DNA of 64,000 nucleotides from Halobellus captivus (GCF_007655485.1 NZ_VJXQ01000002.1:89426-153425); one strand, 5' to 3'; counted from the stretch's first letter, positions 8,345 to 17,251 are shown. A program made the numbers and translations. The notes: generated by a model from the sequence alone, not told the origin.

Positions 8345-8784
8345 GGTCCAGTAGTGTCGTCCGCGGACAACGTGTATCCGTCGTGACGGCCGCTGTATCG
8401 AATTTCGTCTGCGGACTGCATTTCTTGAAGCGTGTCGTCGAGTCGATCTTCGATGTCGTCTGTCAACGCTGCGAGAAGGTCATCCCACGAGCAGTACGTC
8501 GACGAAGAAAGCACGTCGAGTACTTGATTTTGAAGGCCGCTCTTCCGGGCTTGAACCCCAGGGGTTCCGTCCGTAAGTCCGCCCTCCGGAGACGCCCCAT
8601 TTTCGTGTTCCGACCCCGGCGCGGATGGAATCTCGAATTCGCGCCGCCCGGCTTGGACCATCGTCCGGACGTACTCGCTCTGACTCATTCCCAACTCCTC
8701 GGCGTGAGCACGCCACCGTTCCTTTTGATAGCCAGGAACGTACGTCATCACCGTCTTTCGTTCGGTGGATTCCTCAGCGGACAT
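8341..8784 (-). CDS. DUF5805 family protein
   Basis: This is a 147-residue haloarchaeal protein. Its N-terminal part (KTVMTYVPGYQKERWRAHA, then LGMSQSEYVRTMVQAG) looks like a ribbon-helix-helix DNA-binding segment. A disordered Gly/Pro/Ser linker follows, then a winged-helix-like C-terminal half (VLDVLSSSTYCSWDDLLAAL). I recognise it as DUF5805, which is often encoded directly upstream of an XerC/D-type integrase, exactly as here. It may control expression or activity of the recombinase. No enzymatic residues are visible. Confidence 0.8.
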   Translation of the reverse strand: MSAEESTERKTVMTYVPGYQKERWRAHAEELGMSQSEYVRTMVQAGRREFEIPSAPGSEHENGASPEGGLTDGTPGVQARKSGLQNQVLDVLSSSTYCSWDDLLAALTDDIEDRLDDTLQEMQSADEIRYSGRHDGYTLSADDTTGP

Positions 8785-9167
8785 ACAGAGGAGTGATATC
8801 TCTTCACACTTAGTGTTATTGTAGATCTACGAATAAGGTAGTTTAGCTGTATATCTATTAGCGCTATTTGGCTGGATGATTCTGCTTAGCTGTATATGTG
8901 ATATTAAAATTTCAACGAATGATATCACTTACACAGTTAACTATTTTTACCCGATCTGTATATTCGAGTCCGTGGGTTAATTCTGTTGTTCTGAATACAG
9001 GTAAATAACGGAGGCATTTAGGTTCAACAACCCAGCTGTCTGTGATCTCAATACGAGCCAATTGCGGGGTGCACTCACATAGGTTCGAACTCCACTCGGG
9101 GGCGAACCTACTTCCGTGGAACAGCGTTGTGCAGTTCTCGGACAAATCGTTCGGTGTATGCGGGGAT
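8785..9167. promoter_or_regulatory. AT-rich regulatory spacer with repeats
   Basis: This 383-base gap holds no convincing gene and is markedly AT-richer than its surroundings. It contains a 12-base direct repeat TTAGCTGTATAT (8843-8854 and 8886-8897), and an inverted pair AGTGATATC (8792-8800) / GATATCACT (8921-8929) bracketing about 130 bases. An 8-bp hairpin TAGGTTCG/CGAACCTA (9080-9087 with 9103-9110) lies about 60 bases beyond the DICT gene stop. The first two lie in front of the DUF5805-integrase operon and could be operators or recombinase arm sites; the third could end the DICT transcript. Confidence 0.5.
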
Positions 9168-9881
9168 TCACGGCGGTTTCGTGAGTCCGGATTCCAACTC
9201 CTGTACGACCGCCGGTTCGTCCGTCCAAAAGCCAACGTAGGCGTCGGTTGAACACTCACGAGCGAGAAGGCCACAGGCGTGTTTTCGGCTCTTCCCTCCA
9301 TCGAACGCGAGAGCCCAGTACTGCTCCAGTGGATCCGTCGTGAACCCGTGATACGTCACCTGCGGGATTTCCGGTGCGTCCCAGTCTGCGAGTCCATAAA
9401 TATGAATTTCGAGGTCCGTCTCTGTCGCGAGGTGCCGGTAGACATCCGTCTGAGATTCGAACGTCGAGAGCTTCTGAAAGCTCGCGTGAAGTACTCCCGT
9501 CCCAACACGATACGCCCGTTCCTCAATCTCACGGCTCACTGCGAGGAGTTCCCGACGAGTCATCGCTGTGAATACCGTATCCGAGAGAATCTCGAAGATG
9601 ATCCGATACCCCTCCGAAAGGTCTTGAGGTCTCTCTGGACGTACGATCGGTGGTTCGAGCAGGTATTCGAGGTCGTCTAATCCGATCGCACCGGCGAACG
9701 ACTCCCCGCGCTCGACGACGAGAAAACTCGTTGGACTCCCCGTCGGAAGAGGTCGGTATTCGATATCGACGTTGTGATTAGCGAACCACTCTTCGTATGA
9801 ACCCGCCGAATCCGGACTATACACGACGAACCGCCGTTTCTTGTGCTGAACGTCGGAAAGGAGCGTTTTCAGATCGGTCAC
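9168..9881 (-). CDS. DICT sensory domain protein
   Basis: The 237-residue soluble protein begins TDLKTLLSDVQHKKRRFVVYS and continues with alternating strands and helices (FVVYSPDS, SFLVVERGESFAGAIGL, DVYRHLATETDLEIHIYG). This is the layout of the DICT domain, a haloarchaeal sensory module related to those in diguanylate cyclase and two-component proteins. No output domain is fused, so signalling must pass to a partner. That partner is probably the HTH protein whose stop overlaps its start by four bases. The ligand is unknown. Confidence 0.75.
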   Translation of the reverse strand: MTDLKTLLSDVQHKKRRFVVYSPDSAGSYEEWFANHNVDIEYRPLPTGSPTSFLVVERGESFAGAIGLDDLEYLLEPPIVRPERPQDLSEGYRIIFEILSDTVFTAMTRRELLAVSREIEERAYRVGTGVLHASFQKLSTFESQTDVYRHLATETDLEIHIYGLADWDAPEIPQVTYHGFTTDPLEQYWALAFDGGKSRKHACGLLARECSTDAYVGFWTDEPAVVQELESGLTKPP

Positions 9882-10264
9882 GACTCCGCTGATTGGCCTT
9901 CACTGACGCTCTTCGAGACCAGTGCAGAGAGCAACGGATCGAGCGGTTCTATGTGGACATCTCCCGACTGGCGGTCGTACGTTACTACTTCTGCCTCATC
10001 GAGCCGTGGCAGGTGACTGTGCGACAGCTCGATGAGAATTCGATCGCGATTCGTCTCGGTAGCCATCGTACCGGTCTCGTCCGCATCCCACCCCGCGAGT
10101 ACGGTCGCGAGCGTTTCGATTGTCGCTTGTTCCTCCTCTAGGAGGAAGTACACGATCCGTCTTCGCGTTTCGGAAGCGAGCGCGTGGTACAGTCGGTCAT
10201 CGGACAACTGTATCGTGTCCTCACCCCGTGCGGACGGCTCTGATCCGTTCCGACTGTAGACCAT
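9878..10264 (-). CDS. DUF7344 winged-helix regulator
   Basis: From ATG 10264 the 128-residue protein has an ArsR/MarR-like winged helix (LYHALASETRRRIVYFLL, then ILIELSHSHLPRLDEAEVV and a DRQSGDVHIEP wing). This is the DUF7344 pattern common in haloarchaea. A TATA-like ATTTATTAA at about 10290-10298 sits 27-30 bases upstream; the GTG/ATG frame could start 15 codons earlier, but that would overlap this box. It is translationally coupled (4-base overlap) to the downstream DICT gene, making a sensor-regulator operon. Confidence 0.75.
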   Translation of the reverse strand: MVYSRNGSEPSARGEDTIQLSDDRLYHALASETRRRIVYFLLEEEQATIETLATVLAGWDADETGTMATETNRDRILIELSHSHLPRLDEAEVVTYDRQSGDVHIEPLDPLLSALVSKSVSEGQSAES

Positions 10265-10450
10265 ATTACATAAACGGAATCGCCGATTGTTAATAAATAT
10301 TCCTACCAATTGCGCCCGGTTACTGTACTGTACTGCGGAGAACCGGCAGCAGGAAGAGCTGTACCCTCATTTTGGTGATTTCAAACTCCGTTCGCATAGG
10401 AGAAGAGCTGATCGTCTGATCCGGCACACATATATGTTATATCGCTATAT

Positions 10451-11932
10451 CTAGTCCTCCCCTCGCGAGGCGACCGCTCGGCGCTCTCGGGTAACGATGC
10501 CCTCAGTCCACGTCCCGCGGAGGAAGTACGCACCCGAGAGGATCACCATCACCACGTTCGCCAGGGCGATACCGTACCAGACGCCCGTCGCTCCCAAATC
10601 AGCCCACGCGAGCAGTCCGTATGCGGGAGGAATGCGGAGCACGATGAGCCCGATGACGCCGAAGATCATCGCGAGTCGAGTGCTTCCACTTCCGCGGTAC
10701 GCCCCCTGAATCACGTGGAACATCCCGAGGAACGCGTACGTGGCTCCGACGATGCGGAGGTACTCGGCACCGATCTCGATCACGACGTCGGCGTCCGAAC
10801 CGGTGATAAAGACGCCGATGATCGACGCGGCGTTGAGGTAGATGGCCGCCGAGAGCGTAGTCAACACCAATGCAGTGATTGCGACGCTCGCGAAGACCGC
10901 GCGCCGCGCTCGATCGGGTTGTTTGGCGCCGAGGTTCTGTCCCACCACCGTTTCCGTCCCGCGCGCGAGTCCGAGTGCCGGGAGCACGACCAGCGACGTC
11001 ACGCGGGTTCCGATCCCGTACGCGGCGACGGCTTCCGCGCCCGCAAGCGCGACGAGTGCCGTTAGAATGGTGATTCCAAGCGACTGGGTACTCATTTCGA
11101 TGCTCGCCGGGGCACCGATACGGAAGATCTGCTCGATAGTCTTCCGCGTCGGAATGAAATCCCCGAGCGCGAGGTGGATGCCGACGCGTCCCGAAAGGAG
11201 GAGGCCGAACGCGATACCCGCGCCCACGCCGCGAGAGGCGATCGTCGCGATCGCCGCACCTTGTACCCCGAACCCGTCGAATCCGGTCGCCGCGTACAAC
11301 GTCGCCTCCAGCGCGGAGAGGCCCATTAGCTCGAACAGGAGGTTGTCCTGGAACCCCAGGATGAGGAACGGATCGAGGACGACGTTCAAGACGACGCCGA
11401 GAAACATCAGATACAGCGGCGTCTTCGTGTCGCCCCATCCCTGTAGCAGCGACTGAAAGATGAAGAACCCGAAGACGAACGGGATGCCGAGAAACATCGT
11501 TCGGGTGTAGGTCACCGACAGCTCGTAGACCGTCGTTCCGGGCGTCGCGCCGACTGCGGCGAGGAGCCACGGTGCGAACAGATAGCCGACAATCGAGAAA
11601 ACGATCGAGAGCCCGATCACGAAGGCGATCGTCTGTCCGGCGACGGCGCTGATCCGATCGAGATTCCCCGCACCCTTGTTCTGCGCGACGAGCACCGTCC
11701 CAGCCACGGTGAACCCGGCCGCGAGCGTGATGATGAGGAACACGATGGCCCAGGAGAAGGAGATCGCACTCACCGCGGCTCCGCCGAGGCGTCCGACCCA
11801 GAACGTGTCCGCCAGATTGTAGGCCACCTGCAGGAGATTCGTGAGGACGATCGGCACCGAGAGCACGAAGAGGGGCTTCAACAGCGGACCGTCGGTGAGG
11901 TTGACGGCCCGGCTCCGCGGACCGCCGCTCAT
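10451..11932 (-). CDS. MATE family efflux transporter
   Basis: The 493-residue protein has about twelve hydrophobic helices in two homologous halves (VLSVPIVLTNLLQVAYNLAD near residue 25, and a matching segment near residue 270). The family fold exchanges Na+ or H+ for cationic organic compounds across the cytoplasmic membrane. The family-typical NLADTFWVGRLG loop is present in the first half. It overlaps the upstream TetR gene by four bases, so expression should be tied to that repressor. Its substrate cannot be told from sequence. Confidence 0.9.
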   Translation of the reverse strand: MSGGPRSRAVNLTDGPLLKPLFVLSVPIVLTNLLQVAYNLADTFWVGRLGGAAVSAISFSWAIVFLIITLAAGFTVAGTVLVAQNKGAGNLDRISAVAGQTIAFVIGLSIVFSIVGYLFAPWLLAAVGATPGTTVYELSVTYTRTMFLGIPFVFGFFIFQSLLQGWGDTKTPLYLMFLGVVLNVVLDPFLILGFQDNLLFELMGLSALEATLYAATGFDGFGVQGAAIATIASRGVGAGIAFGLLLSGRVGIHLALGDFIPTRKTIEQIFRIGAPASIEMSTQSLGITILTALVALAGAEAVAAYGIGTRVTSLVVLPALGLARGTETVVGQNLGAKQPDRARRAVFASVAITALVLTTLSAAIYLNAASIIGVFITGSDADVVIEIGAEYLRIVGATYAFLGMFHVIQGAYRGSGSTRLAMIFGVIGLIVLRIPPAYGLLAWADLGATGVWYGIALANVVMVILSGAYFLRGTWTEGIVTRERRAVASRGED

Positions 11933-12537
11933 CGATTCTCCACGAAGAGCGCTTCGACGTACGTGTCAACCTGCGCACGCAACGGCTCGACGTCGATCTC
12001 GTCGCTCGTGACGCGTCGGGTCATCGTCCCGACGATCGTCGACAGCAGGAACGACGCCACGGCCGCCTCGTCGACGGCGGCGAAGGTCCCCGCGTCGACG
12101 CCGTCGGCGACGATGGACGCGAGCCGATCGCGAAAGAACCTGTCGTGGCGGGTGAAGTGATCGCGGTAGCGATCATCGTGAGTCGCCTGCGCGCGCAACT
12201 CGACCATCGCCGCGATGAATTCGCGGCGGTCAGTCCTCAGGGACGTCGCGAGCGCGTGGTCGAGAACGGCGCGAAGTCGCTCCGCTGGCGAGTCGGGGTC
12301 GTCCGCCGAGATGGTCTCCTCGAAGCGTTCGAGGACGAACTCCAGCAGATCGAGCAGCAACTCGTCCTTGCTCTCGTAGTGGTGGTAGATCAGCGATTTG
12401 CTCTTCGGGAACGCCTCGCCGATTCGCTGAATCGTGAGGTCCACGTAGCCGTGTTCACAGAGCGCGAGGTACGTCGCGCGCATAATCTCTTCGCGGGTGT
12501 CGGTCGGTGATTCGAGAAAGGAGATCGCGGTAGACAC
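11929..12537 (-). CDS. TetR/AcrR family regulator of the MATE gene
   Basis: The 202-residue protein begins at GTG 12537. It has a TetR-type HTH at residues 14-60 (REEIMRATYLALCEHGYVDLT, then FPKSKSLIYHHYESKDELL) and a helical ligand-binding C-terminal domain. TetR proteins bind palindromes as dimers and release DNA when they bind a drug or metabolite. A perfect palindrome lies one base upstream of the start, and the MATE gene is translationally coupled downstream. A self-regulated efflux operon is the natural reading; ligand unknown. Confidence 0.92.
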   Translation of the reverse strand: MSTAISFLESPTDTREEIMRATYLALCEHGYVDLTIQRIGEAFPKSKSLIYHHYESKDELLLDLLEFVLERFEETISADDPDSPAERLRAVLDHALATSLRTDRREFIAAMVELRAQATHDDRYRDHFTRHDRFFRDRLASIVADGVDAGTFAAVDEAAVASFLLSTIVGTMTRRVTSDEIDVEPLRAQVDTYVEALFVENR

Positions 12538-12538
12538 T

Positions 12539-12560
12539 GTTGACTGAATAGTTAGTCAAC
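12539..12560. promoter_or_regulatory. Operator-like palindrome of the TetR-MATE operon
   Basis: GTTGACT (12539-12545) and AGTCAAC (12554-12560) form a perfect 7-bp inverted repeat with an 8-base spacer, directly before the GTG start of the TetR gene. In a leaderless gene this covers the transcription start region, so a bound dimer would block initiation. Assignment to this TetR is inference from position and symmetry. Confidence 0.7.
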
Positions 12561-12624
12561 TCGTAAAGCCGTTCCGTTCAACGGTGCGTGTGACGCGCGG
12601 TCCCGCGCGCCGACGTGGCACGCA

Positions 12625-13728
12625 CTACGACGTAGCGTATCTGCTCCCGTACGCTCGAAGGCGCTGCAGGGCCAGACCGACCACAAACGCCACGCCCACG
12701 TTCGTCGCGACACCCACCACGCCGATCAGCACCGTAACCGGGATATCGTCGGTTTCGAGGGCTGCGCGGCCGAGTTCGACGGCGATCACGACGAGGACGA
12801 CGCCGAGCATCGCGAGCGGGAACGCCGCGACGACGCCGACCGCCAGCACCGCCGCCAGCGCGTAGAGGCAACCGAGGATGAGGTTCGCCCCGGCGGTTCT
12901 CGCACCGAAGGCGTACTTCCCCGCCACCCCACCGCTGCCGTGGCACATCGGCATCGCTCCCAGGGGGACCGCGAACAGGTTCATCGCTCCCATACTGGTC
13001 GCGAGCTCGTCGGCGGAGACGTCCGAATCGTAGTAATCGGAGAGAAGCAGCGACGTCGCGACCGCCGCGTTGCCGATCGTCATCGCGAGTTGCGCCGCGG
13101 TCGCGCCGAGCGATGCCGACGACAGCGCGGACGCGGCCGGGATCGCAACCTCGACCGGGGGAACCTGCGGCGTCGGGAGTCCAGTCCGTGTCAGACCGAC
13201 GGCAACGCCCACCGCGAGCACCGCGAGCGAACTCGACTGCGTGCGTCCGAGCGCGACGGCGACGCCCACGATGGCGACGGCGACGAGCGCGTAGGCGGCG
13301 CCATCGAGGCTCAACTGGACGCCGGTCTCCAACAGCACTAATCCGACCGCCAGTTGGACGCCGCGAATGACCGGCTGACCGATGTACGCTTCGAGTCGGG
13401 CGAGCGTGCCGGTCTTTCCGACTCCGAGGAGTACGACGCCTGCGAGCAGCCCGGAAACGGCGAGTTCTCCCGCCGTCAGCCCACCGGCGATGACCAGCGC
13501 TGCGAGCGCCTTCATCGGCTCGACCGAGATCGGAAGCGCGTAGTAGAACCCCCAGACGACCTGGAACGCGGCGAACCCCAGTAGGATGTGCGCCAACCCG
13601 AGATCGGTGAGTGCGGCGACGGCGACGACGATCGGCAGGACCGTAACCGAATCCCCTAACGCGCCGGTGAGCTCTCCCCGGGATAGTTCGATGGATCTGC
13701 GTCGTTCGCGGCCAGAGAGAATCCACAT
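12625..13728 (-). CDS. MOT1-like molybdate/sulfate transporter
   Basis: The product (367 residues from ATG 13728) has about ten to twelve hydrophobic helices and the two MOT1/SulP-like signatures. One is GALGDSVTVLPIVVA near the N-terminus; the other is the PISVEPMKALAA segment, which is strongly conserved in the molybdate transporter (MFS_MOT1) group. A C-terminal copy (GAMPMCHGSGGVAGKYAFGA) completes the substrate-site pattern. An upstream ATG at 13749 is possible, but the TTATG-rich box at 13747-13759 suits the TATA position for 13728. The neighbouring ModE-like regulator and tungstate importer support an oxyanion role. Confidence 0.85.
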   Translation of the reverse strand: MWILSGRERRRSIELSRGELTGALGDSVTVLPIVVAVAALTDLGLAHILLGFAAFQVVWGFYYALPISVEPMKALAALVIAGGLTAGELAVSGLLAGVVLLGVGKTGTLARLEAYIGQPVIRGVQLAVGLVLLETGVQLSLDGAAYALVAVAIVGVAVALGRTQSSSLAVLAVGVAVGLTRTGLPTPQVPPVEVAIPAASALSSASLGATAAQLAMTIGNAAVATSLLLSDYYDSDVSADELATSMGAMNLFAVPLGAMPMCHGSGGVAGKYAFGARTAGANLILGCLYALAAVLAVGVVAAFPLAMLGVVLVVIAVELGRAALETDDIPVTVLIGVVGVATNVGVAFVVGLALQRLRAYGSRYATS

Positions 13729-13746
13729 TGGTTCGGTACAGTTCCG

Positions 13747-13840
13747 CATAACACATAACGGCTGGGAATTCCGACGCGAGCGGCGTTGATACGCCTCTCC
13801 TGGTTATGTTGGTGAATCAGCGTAACCTGAAACGGTTATG
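13747..13840. promoter_or_regulatory. Cluster of CATAAC/GTTATG hexamers before the MOT1-like gene
   Basis: The 95-base stretch holds CATAAC at 13747-13752 and 13754-13759 and its complement GTTATG at 13803-13808 and 13835-13840. The CGTTATG form resembles half of the bacterial ModE site (CGTTATAT), and a ModE-like gene lies next door. Binding is inferred only. Confidence 0.4.
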
Positions 13841-13899
13841 TCTCGGTCGTCACGGCAGCAATTTCGGCGAAGCCCCGGCAGCGCCGAACGCGCGGTGGG

Positions 13900-14586
13900 T
13901 TATACCGCGACACCGCGCGTCGCCGTCGCCTTGAAGGAGACGACCACGTCGCTCCCGGCTTCGAGACCGAGCGTCTGTCGGCTGTCCTCGGTCACGAGCG
14001 CGAGGACGGGCTGTCCGATTCCGACGTCGACGGCGACGCGGACGATCCGTTCTCCGGCTTCCACGCCGACGACCGTCCCGACGAAGCGGTTGCGCGCGCT
14101 CGTGTGTTCCGGGACCGGCGTGTCCTCCGGATCCGTGAGCGTCACCGCGTCCGCTCGGAGCGACAGTTGGACGCGTCCGTCGCCCTCGGGCACGAGGGCT
14201 CGAATCGGGCCGGCTTCCGTCTCGACGGTCACGAGTTCGCCGTCCCGTTCGACGATCCGTCCGGTGAGTACGGTCTCGGCGATTTCCGCGACGCCCGCGA
14301 ACGATGCGCGGGTGCGCTCGAACGCGGCAAGTAACTCTCTGGCCGTCTCGGTCAGCGTGCTGCCGCCGCCGCCGGACCCCCCGCGCTGGCGCTCGACGAG
14401 CGGTCCGAACGCCTCTTCGAGTTCGACAACGCGGCGCTGGGCGTGCGCGTACGACCGCCCAAGCGACTCCGCGGCGGTATTGAGCGATCCCTCCCCGTCG
14501 ATCGCGCGCAACAGCGCGCCGTCTCGGGCCTCGAACGTCACGCCGTCGCTGCTGATGTACGCGTCGAACGCGGGGCGGACGTCCAT
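13900..14586 (-). CDS. ModE-type HTH-TOBE regulator
   Basis: From ATG 14586, the 228-residue protein has a LysR-like ModE HTH (residues 15-85: GALLRAIDGEGSLNTAAESL, RSYAHAQRRVVELEEAFG, then a GGSGGGGS turn as in ModE). Two TOBE-like oxyanion-binding segments follow (about 105-160 and 165-228: ARNRFVGTVVGVEAGERIV). This is the ModE design, which senses molybdate or tungstate. It is divergent from tupA, with only 58 bases between starts, and next to a MOT1-like transporter, so both are probable targets. Confidence 0.88.
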   Translation of the reverse strand: MDVRPAFDAYISSDGVTFEARDGALLRAIDGEGSLNTAAESLGRSYAHAQRRVVELEEAFGPLVERQRGGSGGGGSTLTETARELLAAFERTRASFAGVAEIAETVLTGRIVERDGELVTVETEAGPIRALVPEGDGRVQLSLRADAVTLTDPEDTPVPEHTSARNRFVGTVVGVEAGERIVRVAVDVGIGQPVLALVTEDSRQTLGLEAGSDVVVSFKATATRGVAV

Positions 14587-14644
14587 ACCTACGCCTACGG
14601 CGTCGCGAGCAAAAACATTATGTCTCCGCTGATAAAACGCGGAT
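14587..14644. promoter_or_regulatory. Divergent promoter between the ModE-like gene and tupA
   Basis: The 58-base gap is shared by two outward-facing genes. AAAAACATTATG at 14611-14622 lies about 27 bases from both start codons and can serve as a TATA element for each leaderless transcript. One bound regulator could therefore affect both directions. Confidence 0.5.
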
Positions 14645-15634
14645 ATGTCTATGTCGAAACAACGGATACAGTCGAGCGAACGGAACGCGTCCAAACTCAG
14701 CGGTGGGACGACGCGGCGGGCGTTCCTCGGGGGCACCGCCACGACGGCTATCGCGGCCCTCGCCGGTTGTTCGGCGATTTCGGGCGGTGGCGAGAACGAG
14801 GAACAAGCCGGGGTCAGCGGCGAGACGCTCACGCTCACGACGACGACGAGTACCTACGACACGGGGCTCTTAGACGAGATCCACTCCGACTTCGAGGAGA
14901 TGTACGGCGTGACGGTCGATGCCGTCGCGCAGGGGACGGGAGCGGCCCTCGAATCCGCACGTAACGGGGACGCAGACGTCGTGATGGTTCACGCTCGCGG
15001 CCTCGAAGACGAGTTTATGAGCAACGGCTACGGGGTCAACCGTCGCGATCTGATGTTCAACGACTTCGTGATCGTCGGGCCCGAGGACGACCCGGCGGGG
15101 ATTCAGGGACTTGATTCGGCGACGGAGGCGCTCACGACCATCGCAGAGGCAGAAGCGCCGTTCATCTCCCGCGGTGACAACTCCGGCACCCACACGAAGG
15201 AACTCAACCTGTGGGAGGCCGCGGGAACGGAGCCCGGCGGAGACTGGTACCAAGAGATCGGTGCCGGGATGGGCGAGGCGCTGAACAACGCGAACCAGCA
15301 GGGAGCCTACACGCTCTCGGACAGAGGGACCTACATCTCACAGCGTTCGGAGATCGATCTGACGATCCTCGTCCAGGGTCCGATCGAGGGCGGGCCGGAG
15401 ATCCTCTCGAACCCCTACGGCATAATGGCTGTCAACCCCGGTGTCCACGAGAACGCTAACTACGATCTCGCGATGGCGTACATCGGATGGATCACCAGTC
15501 CGGGTGCCCAAGATGCCATCTCGAACTACCAGATGAACGGCGAGCAGCTGTTCTTCCCCGAGGCTGTCTCCGAGAACCCGAACTTCCAGCAGTACGTCCC
15601 GGAGGGATGGAGTAGCGACTCCTCCGACGAGTAA
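14645..15634 (+). CDS. tupA: Tungstate ABC transporter, substrate-binding lipoprotein
   Basis: The 329-residue protein has a Tat signal (TTRRAFLGG) with a lipobox ending LAGC at about residue 42, so it should be anchored on the outer membrane face. The mature part starts with [16 protein letters not shown], the TTTS-D-G-L hallmark of TupA oxyanion-binding proteins. Later motifs ([23 protein letters not shown]) also match this group. TupA proteins prefer tungstate over molybdate. It leads a tightly packed operon with the permease and ATPase, next to a ModE-like regulator. Confidence 0.93.
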   Translation: MSMSKQRIQSSERNASKLSGGTTRRAFLGGTATTAIAALAGCSAISGGGENEEQAGVSGETLTLTTTTSTYDTGLLDEIHSDFEEMYGVTVDAVAQGTGAALESARNGDADVVMVHARGLEDEFMSNGYGVNRRDLMFNDFVIVGPEDDPAGIQGLDSATEALTTIAEAEAPFISRGDNSGTHTKELNLWEAAGTEPGGDWYQEIGAGMGEALNNANQQGAYTLSDRGTYISQRSEIDLTILVQGPIEGGPEILSNPYGIMAVNPGVHENANYDLAMAYIGWITSPGAQDAISNYQMNGEQLFFPEAVSENPNFQQYVPEGWSSDSSDE

Positions 15635-15636
15635 CC

Positions 15637-16356
15637 GTGTCACCCGACGCAGTCGTCCACCTGCTGCCCGCGCTCGTCGAGCTTCCGTTCCGGGAGGGGT
15701 ACGTCCGGAGTATCATCTACGTCTCGCTGTACGTGAGCGGGACCGCGGTGGTACTGAGCACGCTGTTCAGTATCCCCGTCGCGATCGTGATGGGATTCGC
15801 TGACTTCCCGGGCAAGCAGTTGGTGAAGTCGATCATCAACACCGGAATGGGCTTTCCGAGCGTCGTGGTCGGCCTGCTCGTGCTCTTCGTCGTCTCCAAC
15901 CAGGGGCCGTTGGGACCGCTGGACCTCATCTTCACGACGGAGGCGATGATTATGTCCCAGTTCGTACTCGCGACGCCACCGATCACCGCGATAAGTCTCG
16001 CGGCCATCACCGGCGTGAACGAGAACGTCCGTGACGCCGCGCGGGCGCTCGGCGGCACGCGGCTCGACGTCGCCTTGGTCGTCATCAAGGAGGCTCGCTA
16101 CGGGATCGCGACGGCGGTCCTCGCGGGGTTCGGCCGCGCGATCAGCGAGGTCGGTTCCGTCCTCATCGTCGGCGGAAACATCACGAGCGCGAGCGGGATC
16201 TCGAAGACGCGGACCCTGACGACCGCGATCCAACTGGAGGCCAGACAGGGGCAGTACAACACCGCGATGCTCCTCGGTGCCGTCCTACTGGTACTCGTGC
16301 TTTCGATCAACGCCGTCGTCGTACGGTTCGGTGACGAGGGGTCGATGAACCGATGA
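15637..16356 (+). CDS. tupB: Tungstate ABC transporter, permease
   Basis: It starts at GTG 15637, two bases after the tupA stop. The 239 residues carry about six membrane helices and the EAA loop ([23 protein letters not shown] near residue 135), which docks to the ATPase. It is shorter than most ABC permeases but usual for TupB. Together with TupA and TupC it should move tungstate (possibly molybdate) into the cell for pterin cofactor enzymes. Confidence 0.92.
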   Translation: MSPDAVVHLLPALVELPFREGYVRSIIYVSLYVSGTAVVLSTLFSIPVAIVMGFADFPGKQLVKSIINTGMGFPSVVVGLLVLFVVSNQGPLGPLDLIFTTEAMIMSQFVLATPPITAISLAAITGVNENVRDAARALGGTRLDVALVVIKEARYGIATAVLAGFGRAISEVGSVLIVGGNITSASGISKTRTLTTAIQLEARQGQYNTAMLLGAVLLVLVLSINAVVVRFGDEGSMNR

Positions 16357-17117
16357 TCCGACTCTCGAACGTCACGCACTCGTACGGCCAGGAGACCACC
16401 TTCGAGGAACTATCCCTGTCGATCGAACGTGGGGAGGTCGTCGCGATCATCGGCCCATCCGGCGTCGGCAAGACGACGCTGCTCCGTGTTCTGGCGCTGT
16501 TCACGCGACCGGTCGACGGAACCGTCGAACTGGATGGAGAGTCGGTGTGGGACGTCGACGAAGAGGAGCGCCTCGCGCTCCGACGCCGCATCGGGATGGT
16601 CTTTCAGGACGCGAGCCTGTTCGACGCCACGGTGACCCGGAACGTCGAGTACGGACTCCGAGTGCGGCAGTCGTGGAGCGCGCGGGTCGAGGACGCGCTG
16701 CACTCGCTCGTCGGATCGAACGGGACTCGGGACGCGGTCGAGCGATCGCTCGACGTGGTGGGGCTGCGCGATAAGACCGATCAGTCCGCGCGGTCGCTCT
16801 CCGGCGGCGAAGCCCAGCGAGTCTCCTTCGCGCGGGCGCTCGCGTACGACCCGGCGTATCTCCTGCTCGACGAACCCACGTCGGATCTGGACCCGCGGAA
16901 CACGAGCGTCATCGAGGACGCGATGCTCGAGGCCGGCGACCGCGATATCGGCGTCGTCGTCGCGACCCACGACATGCACCAGGCCGAGCGCATCGCCGAC
17001 AGGGTCGCGGTGCTGCTTGGCGACGGCCTCACCGAGGTCGGACCGGCCGAGACGGTGTTCGAGAACCCCACCGACGAGCGCACGCGGAAGTTCGTCTCCG
17101 GGGAACTCGTCTACTGA
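16353..17117 (+). CDS. tupC: Tungstate ABC transporter, ATP-binding protein
   Basis: The 254-residue ATPase overlaps tupB by four bases. It shows Walker A (GPSGVGKTT, residues 32-40), the Q-loop in GMVFQD, the ABC signature LSGGEAQR, Walker B ([12 protein letters not shown]) and the switch histidine in VATHDMHQ. A roughly 25-residue insert (around 110-135) sits between Q-loop and signature. It drives transport through TupB. No C-terminal TOBE domain is present; sensing is probably left to the divergent ModE-like protein. Confidence 0.93.
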   Translation: MIRLSNVTHSYGQETTFEELSLSIERGEVVAIIGPSGVGKTTLLRVLALFTRPVDGTVELDGESVWDVDEEERLALRRRIGMVFQDASLFDATVTRNVEYGLRVRQSWSARVEDALHSLVGSNGTRDAVERSLDVVGLRDKTDQSARSLSGGEAQRVSFARALAYDPAYLLLDEPTSDLDPRNTSVIEDAMLEAGDRDIGVVVATHDMHQAERIADRVAVLLGDGLTEVGPAETVFENPTDERTRKFVSGELVY

Positions 17118-17145
17118 CCGGCCTCGACGGGCCCAATCAAATCGG

Positions 17146-17199
17146 CCGCGTCGTTGGTGAGGCTGTTCACGCCCGCGTCGTTGGCGAGGCTGTTCACCG
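17146..17199. repeat. Two-copy 27-bp tandem repeat
   Basis: Two units of about 27 bases, built on CGCGTCGTTGG-GAGGCTGTTCAC, lie head to tail between tupC and the exonuclease gene. They differ at only a few positions. The function is unknown; local slippage duplication is likely. Confidence 0.8.
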
Positions 17200-17251
17200 A
17201 CGGGCGACGGGCCTCGAAGGGTTTACGCCCTCGCCGACCGCTCACTCGGAT

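Noticed and set aside
7256..8784. Complete integrated element around the recombinase
   Set aside because: No direct repeats matching tRNA-Leu(UAG) or other att pairs were found flanking it, and coaD beside it is a core gene.
12578..13756. 392-residue minus-strand Arg-rich frame
   Set aside because: It is a shadow of the MOT1-like transporter, which has clear helices and motifs in the other frame.
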